NCBI RefSeq assembly: GCF_014322765.1
Contig: NZ_JAASTZ010000014.1
Span: 1-64,000 of the forward strand
DNA length: 64,000 nt
DNA from: Listeria immobilis
Lineage (GTDB): Bacteria > Bacillota > Bacilli > Lactobacillales > Listeriaceae
Direction of reading: 5' to 3'
Part shown: positions 1-11,577 of the stretch, piece by piece
How positions within the stretch are numbered: the first letter of the stretch is position 1
Layout: each line of letters begins with the position of its first letter
The notes under the pieces: model-generated
Told to the model about the DNA's origin: nothing
Seen by the model: only the letters and a program-made list of their open reading frames with translations
The model's database searches: none
Position numbers and translations under genes: made by a program

Positions 1-278
1 TATTCAGTACCGCGAACAGATGACCGCATAAAAAATACCAACCAGATTTCTCTGGTCGGCATTTGGTCTAACTTTTGAAGTGTACCCGAAAGATGATACG
101 AATGAAAATGGGAAAGATAACGGACAGGCCTCAGAAAATAATCAAGTAAAGGTAACCGAAAATAAAGTTGCCAAAAACAGGTGATAACAATCATATGTTG
201 CTCGGAATGTTACTGATTTTAATAGCATTATTTGTTATTAAAATTCCAAAGAAAAGATATAAAGAAGATACCGAATAA
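1..278 (+). pseudogene. 3' remnant of an LPXTG cell-wall-anchored surface protein
   Basis: The strand reads as a surface-protein tail only when frames are changed twice. Frame 1 is open from base 1 to a stop at 85-87. An Asp/Asn/Lys-rich linker follows in frame 2 to a TGA near 182. A sortase signal LPKTGDNN starts at 168, followed by a hydrophobic helix and a Lys/Arg-rich tail ending in TAA at 276-278. This is the standard sortase A anchor layout. The breaks (T-run at 82-85 and just before 168) suggest a dead internalin- or adhesin-like gene whose 5' part lies outside the window. Sequencing error is the alternative for the homopolymer break. Confidence 0.75.
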
Positions 279-310
279 AGTAGGAACTGACCTATCAAAA
301 TGAGATAGTA

Positions 311-352
311 AAAACCTTCAGAAATCTATTACAGATTTTCTGCGGGTTTTGT
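311..352 (+). terminator. Rho-independent terminator-like hairpin
   Basis: AAAACC..CAGAAATCT pairs with AGATTTTCTG..GGTTTT, with T-rich sequence after it. It lies about 30 nt after the LPXTG remnant stop. Confidence 0.55.
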
Positions 353-753
353 AATGTTTTAAGAATAGAATTTTAGTAGAAATGTTAAACAATTCAATTG
401 ATAGAGCTGGGAATTATTTTTAGTAGTTTGGGTTGTGATTGATTGAGCTGCAATACTTACTATGATAGAAAGAGATGTAAACTTTTGCAGTCAGTAAAAT
501 AGTTTTTTTCTTCTTTGGGGTGAAAAAATATAACATGGTATGCAGCGAAAAAAACGATTTTCACTTTTAAATGTGAATTACTTAGCTTTTAATGTTCTGT
601 AATTTAGTTAAAATTGAAATCTTTGTGACTATTTGATTTAAAGATGAATAAAATTGTGTATAACTACTGGGAAAGAACTCTTCAAGAACTTTTTGTTGTA
701 AAACCATGCAAACTGAGTTGCGAATTACTCCTAAATTAGCCTGTATTTGCTCA

Positions 754-817
754 TTCATGACAAGAATCGGACATTTCATTACATTTTTGGTTATACATGG
801 GTTTCTTATGATAAAGT
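754..817 (+). promoter_or_regulatory. agr-type promoter with LytTR direct repeats (copy 1)
   Basis: Bases 754-794 are identical to 20085-20125 (upstream of agrB) and 58650-58690. Two 9-bp direct repeats, TTCATGACA (754-762) and TTCATTACA (775-783), start 21 bp apart, the spacing known for LytTR regulators such as AgrA. A -35 box TTGGTT (787-792) and -10 box TAAAGT (812-817) are separated by 19 bp, exactly as in the other two copies. It lies 42 bp upstream of the CPBP-protease gene. AgrA control is inferred from identity to the agr promoter. Confidence 0.8.
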
Positions 818-858
818 AGAACTAGCTTCTAATAACAATAAATCTCAAAGGATGGATT

Positions 859-1524
859 ATGAAAAAATATAAATATTTAGCATTTCTAATAGCTCCTCTC
901 CAAATCATACTCCAGTTTGTAATTGTGAATTGGAATGAAACTCACAAAAATTTGTATTGGTTAACTTATTTAGGTATATTCTTACCAATATTACTATGTT
1001 TTCTTATTTCTATTTATTTATTTAAAGATGTTTTAAAAAAAGATAGGAAAGACTTAAAAACTAAATGGTGGAAAATGCTCCTTATTGGCGTTATTGGAAC
1101 TATTATTCTACAGATGATTTTAATTTTCGGAAGTTTAGCTGTTGGAGAAACAACTAATTTTAATGCAGAAACTGCAACTCTAATGCAATTAATTTTTATA
1201 CTTATATGTTCTATGTATGGGTTGCTTACAGCAGTGACAGAAGAATTATATTTTCGTTATTTGTTCTTTAGTATTTCAAATAAAAAATCAGCTAAAGTTG
1301 TACTTTTGTTTATTTCAAGTTTATTATTTGGATTTGCACATTACTGGAGTACAAATAGTTTTGAACAATTAATACCTTATTTTTTTGCTGGATTGTTTTT
1401 GGGTTGTATCTACTTAGTCACTAAAAACATATGGTATACAATAATTATCCATTTGATAAATAATTTTTATGCAATTGTTTTACCTGCTATAATGCTATTG
1501 GTAAAATATCTTACTTCTGCATAG
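859..1524 (+). CDS. CPBP-family intramembrane metalloprotease (Rce1/Abi-like)
   Basis: The product has 221 residues, is strongly hydrophobic and has about six to seven membrane segments. The three CPBP motifs are visible: EELYFR (E128, E129, R133), the FGFAH motif (H161) and HLINN (H198, N202). These are the expected metal-binding and catalytic residues of the Rce1-like/Abi family. In Firmicutes such proteins often sit beside bacteriocin genes, where they act in immunity or peptide maturation. The start is ATG 859, preceded by AAAGGATGG. The secreted-protein gene at 1565 follows after 40 nt, probably in one transcript from the agr-type promoter at 754-817. An immunity or maturation role for its neighbour is inference. 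Confidence 0.85.
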   Translation: MKKYKYLAFLIAPLQIILQFVIVNWNETHKNLYWLTYLGIFLPILLCFLISIYLFKDVLKKDRKDLKTKWWKMLLIGVIGTIILQMILIFGSLAVGETTNFNAETATLMQLIFILICSMYGLLTAVTEELYFRYLFFSISNKKSAKVVLLFISSLLFGFAHYWSTNSFEQLIPYFFAGLFLGCIYLVTKNIWYTIIIHLINNFYAIVLPAIMLLVKYLTSA

Positions 1525-1564
1525 AATTATCTATAAATTCAATGAGAGAAAGAGGGAGAAAAGA

Positions 1565-2050
1565 ATGAAAAAAATTGTTGGAAAGTTCGTTTTGCCAGTA
1601 TTAGTTGGAAGTTTTATTGTTTTAGGAGTACCATCGTTAGTATCAGCTCATGAAGAAGATTCTTTTCAAGAAAAAGGAATAATTTTAGATGAAAATCTAC
1701 TACCAGTATCACTAGATGACTCGATGAATAATACAACTAAAAGTGAACAAATGATAGTGAAAAGTGCAACAGGGTTTCACTATAAAACAATTTCTCACAG
1801 TATTAAAAAAATCAGTACAAAAAAGATAAAGATTGAGAATCATAATAAGTCTTATAATATTGGGATACCAGTTGGACCTTTAAGTCTTGGTGTATCAACG
1901 GTTCCGATAGGACGTTGTCAATTATCTCAAGTGAAAGCTAATGTAACCGTAAAAGTTAAAAAATACGAAAATGGATCAGGAAAATATGTTGGAACTTACA
2001 CATATAAAAGTAATGGAGCATCATATAAAGAACATAAAAAAATTAAGTGA
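1565..2050 (+). CDS. Small secreted protein of unknown function
   Basis: The 161-residue product begins with a clear Sec signal peptide (Lys-rich start, hydrophobic core, likely cut after VSA near residue 28). An acidic propeptide-like stretch follows, then a basic, beta-prone C-terminal half (from about residue 65) rich in Lys and Ser with a single cysteine. GAGGGAGAAAAGA supplies the ribosome binding site. I do not recognise the family. It is the second gene behind an agr-type promoter and a CPBP protease, so a bacteriocin-like or signalling secreted product with the protease as partner is possible. No homology evidence supports that. Confidence 0.75.
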   Translation: MKKIVGKFVLPVLVGSFIVLGVPSLVSAHEEDSFQEKGIILDENLLPVSLDDSMNNTTKSEQMIVKSATGFHYKTISHSIKKISTKKIKIENHNKSYNIGIPVGPLSLGVSTVPIGRCQLSQVKANVTVKVKKYENGSGKYVGTYTYKSNGASYKEHKKIK

Positions 2051-2747
2051 AACTAGAACATAAGGACTTTTAAAGATGAGAGTCATATGCATTAGTAAAG
2101 TTGTAGGTAGAAAATAATATTAATGAGTAGTTACTGAAGAATGATATAAATTAACTTTTAACCTAAAAATGATAGGAAAGAACATACGTTTACGTTATAT
2201 GAGCGAGCATATGTTCTTTTTGTTTGGTGGAAATCATTGTACATCTTGATTTGGTAAGCATAGAATAACCAGAGTGTAATCTTATTAAGATTTAGGAGTT
2301 ACAGATGATAATAAAAGTAGACATTTTGGATAGAATTATTGATAGTGAACTTCATGGATAAAGTTTATTAAATTCGTTGTTTCTAAGATAATACCAATTT
2401 AGGTACTATTATAGAATATTCATATATGAAAAAATATGAGCAAATAATTACTGATGACTGTTAGATTTTAATTCATCTAATAGCTAAGTATTACGCTAAA
2501 ATGATTTTGGATAGATAAGAAGTTTTGAATGAAGTTAGACTATTATGGAATATGTGAATCTGTTAGTTAAAACAATTTAGGAACGAATTTGATTATTATA
2601 GGATGTGGAAAGAGATATAGAATTTTATAATTTATTTTTATTTCGTGTTATAACTTAAAAATATACAAAAGAAAAATATGTAGTGAGGGAAGATAACGGA
2701 GTATTTTGTTCGAAGTTTTACAAGTGAAAGGGAAGTAAAACCAGAAG
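2051..2747. other. Non-coding stretch with one terminator and no recognisable gene
   Basis: AT-rich sequence with stops in all frames. A terminator hairpin lies at 2177-2223. Beyond it I see no conserved motif, and it may be decayed accessory DNA. Confidence 0.5.
2177..2223 (+). terminator. Terminator after the CPBP/secreted-protein pair
   Basis: AAAGAACATACG and CATATGTTCTTTTTG form a stem across an interrupted loop, followed by a T-run. Confidence 0.6.
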
Positions 2748-3189
2748 GTGATAATAAAAAAATTTATAATCTTAACCAAAGATAATTGGGATGATTATGG
2801 TTATAAGACATCTTTTTTTTATTGATTTATTTACGAATGATAAGTTTGAGGAAATAGGAACAATACGAATATTACATAAAGATAAACATAGAACTGGTTC
2901 TGTAATTCCAAACCAATTTACTAGATTAAATGATGAATTTATTTCGCTAGGAATGAACAAAGAATTTTATAGTGAAATAATTAATGTTTTAGGAAAAACA
3001 AGGGCGCTCTCAGTATTAGAAGAACTACATGATATTTCTATTATTGGGCTGGATAATAATCCTTATTTTGAAATTAACAATCAAGGAATTCAAGATTCTT
3101 TTTTTCGAAGTTCAGATGCTAGATACTTATATGAGGAGGTATTGAAGGTTTATTTTACACTCCCTCAGAACAACTTAAAGAAATGGTAA
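2748..3189 (+). pseudogene. Frameshifted gene, unrecognised family
   Basis: A 132-residue reading frame starts at 2791, but its natural N-terminus lies upstream in another frame. From 2748 (GTG, next to AAGGTG) the frame gives a segment containing TKDNWDDYGYKTSFF, and it is cut by a T8 run at 2813-2820. Removing one T joins it to FIDLFTNDKFEEIG and the rest of the protein. The join makes one continuous soluble protein of about 147 residues. The TKDNWDDYGYKT opening resembles the N-terminus of some large accessory ATPase-type proteins, but I cannot name a family. The gene could be phase-variable, dead, or miscalled at the homopolymer. Confidence 0.5.
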
Positions 3190-3382
3190 TTAGTAAAAAA
3201 GAAAAAGAGTTTCTTTTTGCAATCTCAAAAATCAGACTAGATTTATACTTAAAGTGGGAGTCTCTAGAAACTCATTTCTTCTTTATTTCACAAAGGATAC
3301 AATGATTTTAAAACTCGAATCGATAATAAACCTTATTTTAAACAAAATTTTTAGCTCTTCGAAAAAATTAAAAAAATATTCC

Positions 3383-3413
3383 TTGCTCTGTAATGCATTA
3401 CATATTCTATAGT
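3383..3413 (+). promoter_or_regulatory. Candidate promoter/operator of the GH1 gene
   Basis: A perfect 14-bp palindrome TGTAATGCATTACA (3389-3402) lies between a possible -35 TTGCTC (3383-3388) and -10 TATAGT (3408-3413, 19-bp spacer). This is a typical place for a repressor operator. The cognate regulator is not visible in the window. Confidence 0.4.
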
Positions 3414-3416
3414 TAA

Positions 3417-4886
<1,470 letters not shown>

Positions 4887-4892
4887 TAATTA

Positions 4893-4930
4893 AAAAACCC
4901 CCATCTTCTAGCGTGAAGGTGGGGGTTTTA
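4893..4930 (+). terminator. Terminator of the GH1 gene
   Basis: AAAACCCCCATCTTC and GAAGGTGGGGGTTTT form a strong GC-rich stem that ends in T residues. Confidence 0.9.
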
Positions 4931-5116
4931 AGTGATATTATTTATTGGCATTTTCTTCTTTTTCAATTTTAAAGCCAGACTTAAATAATAGGATATTCAG
5001 CAGAAAACAAAGGTAAAACAGCCGGATTATAAAAAAACGGAGAATGCGAAATCTTAGGTTTTAACTTATCTCGAGGACATTAATTCTTCCCAAATAAAAT
5101 TATTTTTAAAAAAGGC
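4931..5116. other. Spacer between GH1 and PTS genes
   Basis: AT-rich and without a supported gene. I see nothing here apart from the regulatory elements that start at 5117. Confidence 0.4.
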
Positions 5117-5145
5117 TTGCAACCGTTTTCTTTATATGATATATT
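5117..5145 (+). promoter_or_regulatory. PTS promoter overlapped by a catabolite-response (cre) site
   Basis: The -35 TTGCAA (5117-5122) and -10 TATATT (5140-5145) are separated by 17 bp. TTGCAACCGTTTTCT (5117-5131) matches the cre consensus WTGNAANCGNWNNCW at all positions. CcpA binding over the -35 would repress transcription when preferred sugars are present. Confidence 0.75.
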
Positions 5146-5156
5146 TATCTCATCAC

Positions 5157-7192
<2,036 letters not shown>

Positions 7193-7205
7193 TCATACTA
7201 ATTAA

Positions 7206-7240
7206 GCAGCTTGGGCGGAAATTGCTCAAGCTGTTTTTTA
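7206..7240 (+). terminator. Terminator of the PTS gene
   Basis: CAGCTTGGGC and GCTCAAGCTG form a stem followed by TTTTTT. Confidence 0.8.
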
Positions 7241-7273
7241 TGTTATACTGAGAAAAAACTAGGTGGTGGAGTT

Positions 7274-8149
7274 ATGTTGAAAACGGGAGATAGTATTGGG
7301 ATTATTTGTTGTTCTGATGGTAGGAGAGTTGCGGATAAAGAGAGAATTACTGATTTAGTGCGTATTTTAGACGCCGAATTGGGATTGAAAACTCTTTTTG
7401 CTAAAACTATTTTTCAAATGGATGACTCGCCGTATAGTGGGACTGCGGAAGAACGGGCGACGGAATTAATGCGATTGTATACAAACCCTGAAATTAAAGC
7501 TATTTTTGATATTTCTGGTGGGGATGCTGCGAATCAAATTTTACCTTATCTCGATTTTGATATTATTCGTGAATCTGGAAAGCCTTTCATTGGTTATAGT
7601 GATTTAACAGTAATCCTGAATGCTATTTATACAAAAACAAAACAGATGGGATATAATTATTTACTGTTAAACTTAGTTGGAAGCGAGAGCGTATTACAGT
7701 TGGAGCAATTCAGACAAGTGTTTTTTGAAAATAGACTAATGATTACTGGAGAATCCATTACTAATTTTGAATGGAGTCATGCAGAGGTAATTGGTGGGAA
7801 TATTCGTTGTTTTTTAAAGTTAGCTGGGAAAGAATTTATGCCAGATTTTTCAGGCAAACTTATTTTATTAGAAAGCCTAGGAGGAAGAGAGGCCAAAATA
7901 GCATCGTATCTGGCCCAATTAGAGCAACTAGGAGCTTTTTCTAAGTGTTCAGGTCTGATTATCGGTGAATATTCAGAAGCCGAAAAGAATGGAGAATACG
8001 GCAAAATAGGCCACTTATATCAGGAACTAGGTCTAAAATATAAATTGCCTATTTTTCGCACAGCTGAAATTGGACATAGCGCGGCAGCAAAACCATGCTT
8101 AATTGGAGCAAAAGTTAATGTTTCACGTGAAACATTAACAAATTTTTAA
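7274..8149 (+). CDS. LD-carboxypeptidase (peptidase family S66, LdcA/MccF-like)
   Basis: From ATG 7274, which has the RBS AGGTGGTGGAG, the product has 291 residues; an in-frame start at 7211 lies inside the preceding terminator and is rejected. S66 features are the GDSIGIICCSDG opening, the nucleophile serine in GYSDLT, the ESLGGRE motif with the catalytic Glu, and GHSAAAKPCLIG with the catalytic His near the end. The family trims tetrapeptides in peptidoglycan recycling or inactivates microcin C-like nucleotides (MccF). Which role applies here cannot be told. The last 13 codons contain a complete parS site (8119-8134). Confidence 0.88.
   Translation: MLKTGDSIGIICCSDGRRVADKERITDLVRILDAELGLKTLFAKTIFQMDDSPYSGTAEERATELMRLYTNPEIKAIFDISGGDAANQILPYLDFDIIRESGKPFIGYSDLTVILNAIYTKTKQMGYNYLLLNLVGSESVLQLEQFRQVFFENRLMITGESITNFEWSHAEVIGGNIRCFLKLAGKEFMPDFSGKLILLESLGGREAKIASYLAQLEQLGAFSKCSGLIIGEYSEAEKNGEYGKIGHLYQELGLKYKLPIFRTAEIGHSAAAKPCLIGAKVNVSRETLTNF
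8114..8139. other. parS centromere-like site for ParB/Spo0J
   Basis: TGTTTCACGTGAAACA (8119-8134) is a perfect 16-bp palindrome that matches the B. subtilis parS consensus. The symmetry extends five bases on each side (GTTAA..TTAAC), giving a 26-bp perfect palindrome. It lies inside the coding sequence for the last residues (VNVSRETLTN) of the LD-carboxypeptidase. Such sites cluster near oriC in Firmicutes, consistent with the position of this region in Listeria. Confidence 0.92.
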
Positions 8150-8185
8150 TAAAATCATCGTTAAATGTTCATATTTAATCGGTAA

Positions 8186-8300
8186 TATAGTATTTGTAAG
8201 CAAGGAATGCAATTAGTTTTACTCCCTTTTTGCTAATTGTAAAATTCCTTAAAATCCTAAACTCCCTTTTTGTGGCCGGCGTAATTGCCGGTCTTTTTTT
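8186..8300 (+). ncRNA. CU-rich small RNA of the LhrC type (candidate)
   Basis: A possible -10 TATAGT (8186-8191) precedes a self-contained RNA of about 100 nt. Stem-loop A is formed by AAGGAATG and CAATTAG (8202-8216) pairing with CTAATTG (8233-8239) and AATTCCTT (8243-8250), and its loop holds ACTCCCTTTTTG (8221-8232). A single-stranded stretch repeats ACTCCCTTTTTG at 8261-8272. A GC-rich terminator (GGCCGGC/GCCGGTC, T7) closes it at 8274-8300. Two exposed UCCC motifs plus this layout match the Listeria LhrC family, which pairs with Shine-Dalgarno sequences. It may correspond to Rli22, but I cannot confirm that. Confidence 0.7.
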
Positions 8301-8381
8301 ATTTTCTAAGCTGATAACTACCCATTTTTTTGTTAAAATGATAACATAAAAGAAAATGCGTAATTAAAAGGAGTTTTTGTC

Positions 8382-8720
8382 ATGAAAGTTGAAGGATTGC
8401 TGGGATTTTTAGGGGCGGCACTTGGTATTGGTTTTAGTTTGATGGTACTGGTTATTCCTGATATTTCACAAGCTTTAGAAGAGGAATCGTTTTTCTTCTA
8501 TATGTTAACGATTGGTTCGCTTGTGCTTTCAGGTGTTGGGCTTGCTGGTTCGTTTGTAGTGTCGAATAAACCGCGTCTTGGTGGCGCAATGATGGTTGCT
8601 GCGGCAATTGGCTGCACAATGTCCATTTCCATAATGTTCTTACTACCAATCGTGCTACTTGCTGTTGGTGGACTAATTGCATTAATCAATTATGAAGAAG
8701 CTGCTTCCGTAGAGGAATAA
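8382..8720 (+). CDS. Small membrane protein (DUF4064-like)
   Basis: This is a 112-residue hydrophobic protein with about four membrane segments, an acidic loop (ALEEES) after the first, and an acidic C-terminus (YEEAASVEE). AAAAGGAG precedes ATG 8382. The pattern resembles the DUF4064 family of Listeria and Bacillus membrane proteins of unknown role. It is a single-gene unit bounded by the small-RNA terminator and its own terminator. Confidence 0.75.
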   Translation: MKVEGLLGFLGAALGIGFSLMVLVIPDISQALEEESFFFYMLTIGSLVLSGVGLAGSFVVSNKPRLGGAMMVAAAIGCTMSISIMFLLPIVLLAVGGLIALINYEEAASVEE

Positions 8721-8725
8721 AATTG

Positions 8726-8759
8726 AAACGCCGTCTGGGCTTACCAGGCGGCGTTTTTT
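8726..8759 (+). terminator. Terminator of the small membrane protein gene
   Basis: AAACGCCGTCTGG and CCAGGCGGCGTTT form a near-perfect stem with a five-base loop, then a T-run. Confidence 0.92.
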
Positions 8760-8986
8760 AGTGATTTATTAGGAGGACGAAAAATGAATGGGAAATGAAA
8801 TTCGCTAATAAATATCAGACATCTTTTCGTAGGATTATTCTTTTCAATTGCTCGCATATTATTATCATATATAGGCTGGAGAAGACCTTTTGATAGCAGG
8901 GGTTTTGCCAGTCTCCTTTTTTGCCCATGTCACATGTTACGCAGAATGTAACGAGTTACAGGGTGATTCCGCCTGTTCTTAAAACC
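8760..8986. other. Spacer upstream of the agmatine operon
   Basis: It holds a strong RBS (AGGAGG at 8771) followed by ATG and only three more codons before a stop, probably a gene remnant. A weak hairpin GGAGA..TCTCC with a T-run lies near 8879-8923. Nothing else is recognised. Confidence 0.35.
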
Positions 8987-9025
8987 TGAAAACGTATTCA
9001 AAAATAAGTTTATTTGTACTATGAT
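8987..9025 (+). promoter_or_regulatory. Agmatine operon promoter with cre site
   Basis: TGAAAACGTATTCA (8987-9000) matches the cre core at every fixed position except the first flanking base. It overlaps a -35 TTCAAA (8997-9002), which is 17 bp from -10 TATGAT (9020-9025). CcpA repression of agmatine catabolism by good carbon sources is therefore likely. Confidence 0.65.
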
Positions 9026-9096
9026 GAGCATGTGGCAAGGAATTACTCGAGTATGCCCAGATAATATGTAGAAAATAAACTGTTGAGGTGACAAAA

Positions 9097-10122
9097 ATGA
9101 ACAAAAAAAGAGACTTTATCGATACGAAAGATTTTTCTAAAGAAGAAATACTATTTATGATAGAAATTGGTCGTAAAATGAAAGAATCTATTAAAAATGG
9201 TCATTATCCACAACTTTTAAAACATAAAACACTAGGTATGATTTTCGAACAATCATCGACGAGAACACGGGTATCTTTTGAAACAGCGATGACACAACTT
9301 GGCGGACATGCTCAGTACTTAGCGCCAGGACAAATTCAACTTGGCGGGCACGAATCAGTAGGTGATACAGCGAAAGTTCTTTCCAGATTGGTAGATATTT
9401 TGATGGCACGTGTAGAACGGCATCAAACAGTAGAGGAACTTGCGAATACTGCAGCAATTCCAGTAATCAACGGGATGAGCGATTACAATCACCCAACACA
9501 AGAGCTAGGTGATGCGATTACTATGTTTGAACATCTTCCAGCAGGCAAGAAAATTGAGGATTGCAAAATTGTTTTTGTTGGGGATGCTACCCAAGTTTGT
9601 GCATCGACCATGTTTATGGCGACTAAATTAGGAATGGATTTTGTTCAATTTGGCCCTAAAGGATTCCAACTAAGAGAAGAACATTTGAAAATTGCCGAAG
9701 AAAATTGCAAAGTATCTGGCGGAAGTTATTTAATTACAGAAGATGCGGATATTGCACTTAAAGATGCGGACTTTATTTATACAGATGTATGGTATGGCTT
9801 ATATGAAGCAGAACTTTCTGAAGAAGAAAGATTGAAAACTTTCTATCCTAAATATCAAGTGAATAAAGAGCTAATTAGTAAAGCGGCCCCACATGTGAAA
9901 TTTATGCACTGCTTGCCAGCTACTCGTGGTGAAGAAGTGACAGATGAAGTTCTGGATGCGCCTTATTCTGTTGTCATCGATGAAGCAGAAAATAGATTGA
10001 CTGCGATGAGAGCGCTACTTGTATATTTCATGAATCCATATGTGAAGGAAGCTGGTTTTGCGGTAGCAGAAAAATATGATGCAGAGCTAGAACTATTGCT
10101 TAGAAATGGCGCTGGTTTATAA
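9097..10122 (+). CDS. ptcA: Putrescine carbamoyltransferase
   Basis: It converts N-carbamoylputrescine and phosphate to putrescine and carbamoyl phosphate (the reverse is also possible). It is a 341-residue aspartate/ornithine carbamoyltransferase-fold enzyme with the carbamoyl-phosphate motif SSTRTR and the HCLPA motif. The [16 protein letters not shown] loop is the putrescine-type signature, in place of the DVWxSMG of ornithine enzymes. ATG 9097 is chosen because GAGGTG lies 6 nt upstream; a GTG at 9088 is part of that RBS. It is the first gene of the agmatine deiminase operon, and its old annotation as ornithine carbamoyltransferase is misleading. Confidence 0.93.
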   Translation: MNKKRDFIDTKDFSKEEILFMIEIGRKMKESIKNGHYPQLLKHKTLGMIFEQSSTRTRVSFETAMTQLGGHAQYLAPGQIQLGGHESVGDTAKVLSRLVDILMARVERHQTVEELANTAAIPVINGMSDYNHPTQELGDAITMFEHLPAGKKIEDCKIVFVGDATQVCASTMFMATKLGMDFVQFGPKGFQLREEHLKIAEENCKVSGGSYLITEDADIALKDADFIYTDVWYGLYEAELSEEERLKTFYPKYQVNKELISKAAPHVKFMHCLPATRGEEVTDEVLDAPYSVVIDEAENRLTAMRALLVYFMNPYVKEAGFAVAEKYDAELELLLRNGAGL

Positions 10123-10194
10123 GATACCAAAATAAGGAGGAGAAGAAAGTCTTAATAGCTTTCTTCCCCCCACTTAAAAAAAGGAGTGGGCATT

Positions 10195-11577
10195 TTGGAA
10201 AAAAAGAAATTCAGGTTATTTGATGCAGTTCTTATGGCTGTCTGCGTTGTCTTAGTTGTGGAATCAGCCGCACCGGCAGCAGCGATCGGGTCGTCTCAGT
10301 TTTTCTGGTGGATTGCACTCTTAATATTATTTTTCTTACCATATGGGCTTGTCTCAGCAGAACTTGGGACAACCTATGATGATGAGGGCGGGATTTATGA
10401 TTGGGTGAAACGAGCATTTGGACGAAAATGGGGTGCCAGAGTTGCTTGGCTTTACTGGATTAATTACCCCATTTGGATGGCAAGTTTAGCGGTGTTATTT
10501 GTAGAAGTAATTACTCAAATTTTTCCAATATCATTTGGGACGCCGGTTTCGATATTGATTCAACTCGTTTTTGTTTGGATTGTTGTTATTATTAGTTGCT
10601 ATCCAGTGAGTGATAGTAAATGGATACTTAATATTGCAGCATTTTGTAAAGTAGCGATCATGCTATCTCTTGGTGTGCTTGGAATTTATTTTGCGGTTAC
10701 AAAAGGGCTTGCAAATGACTTTTCTGGAAAAGCATTGCTTCCTACTTTTGATTTAGAAAGTCTATCTTTTATTTCCGTTATTTTATTTAACTTCTTAGGT
10801 TTTGAAGTTGTTACAACGCTTGCAAGTGATATGGAAAATCCGAAAAAACAAATTCCACAAGCAATTATTTATGGTGGTATTTTGATAGCTTTCTTCTATT
10901 TATTAGCAGCATTCGGAATGGGGGCAGCAATTCCGACTTCTGAACTTTCTGCATCAGGAGGCTTAATTGATAGCTTTATCATGCTGATTGGTGGAGTTAA
11001 CCCGTTTGTTATTATTATTGGGATTATGTTTATGTATACACTGGTCGCAAACTTAGTATCATGGGCACTCGGCGTGAACTATGTGGCTATGTATGCATCG
11101 AAAAACAAAGATTTACCAGCTGTTTTTGGGAAAACAAATCCGAAAAATGATATGCCAACGGGGACTAGTATTTTAAATGGTGTCGTTGCTTCAGTGTTAA
11201 TCGTTGCAGCACCTCTTATTCCAAATGAAAATATTTTCTGGGCATTCTTTGCTTTGAATGTCGTTGCTTTACTAGGTTCATACATCTTAATGTTCCCAGC
11301 TTTCTTGAAATTACGTAAGGTGGATCCGAACCGCGAACGTCCATTTAAAGTTCCAGGTGGAAAAATTTTACTTTACTTAATGACATTTGTACCAATGATT
11401 TTACTTATTATTACGTTAATTTTCTCAGCGGTTCCTTTAAACGGGTCTAGTGCGGAATTGAATGAAAAGATACCAATCTTGATAGGAACAGTTGTAGCAG
11501 TTATTGTAGGTGAAGTTTGTATTTGGCTTGCTGGTAAAAGAATCGATAAAGGAGAGATAAAAAATGAAAACGATTGA
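10195..11577 (+). CDS. aguD: Amino acid permease, probable agmatine/putrescine antiporter
   Basis: An APC-superfamily transporter of about 460 residues with around twelve membrane segments and the opening [15 protein letters not shown] typical of the family. Its place between putrescine carbamoyltransferase and agmatine deiminase implies exchange of external agmatine for internal putrescine. TTG 10195 is preferred because AAAGGAG at 10180-10185 is 9 nt upstream; the GTG at 10186 overlaps the RBS. Its end overlaps the start of aguA1 by 14 nt, suggesting translational coupling. Substrate is inferred from context. Confidence 0.87.
   Translation: MEKKKFRLFDAVLMAVCVVLVVESAAPAAAIGSSQFFWWIALLILFFLPYGLVSAELGTTYDDEGGIYDWVKRAFGRKWGARVAWLYWINYPIWMASLAVLFVEVITQIFPISFGTPVSILIQLVFVWIVVIISCYPVSDSKWILNIAAFCKVAIMLSLGVLGIYFAVTKGLANDFSGKALLPTFDLESLSFISVILFNFLGFEVVTTLASDMENPKKQIPQAIIYGGILIAFFYLLAAFGMGAAIPTSELSASGGLIDSFIMLIGGVNPFVIIIGIMFMYTLVANLVSWALGVNYVAMYASKNKDLPAVFGKTNPKNDMPTGTSILNGVVASVLIVAAPLIPNENIFWAFFALNVVALLGSYILMFPAFLKLRKVDPNRERPFKVPGGKILLYLMTFVPMILLIITLIFSAVPLNGSSAELNEKIPILIGTVVAVIVGEVCIWLAGKRIDKGEIKNEND

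Noticed and set aside
582-779. Minus-strand 65-codon ORF across the agr-type promoter
   Set aside because: It overlaps the conserved promoter element, has no RBS and no recognisable product.
7211-7273. Upstream extension of the LD-carboxypeptidase
   Set aside because: The extra codons lie inside the PTS terminator, and the RBS supports ATG 7274.
9097-10122. Ornithine carbamoyltransferase
   Set aside because: The [15 protein letters not shown] loop and the agmatine operon context indicate the putrescine enzyme.
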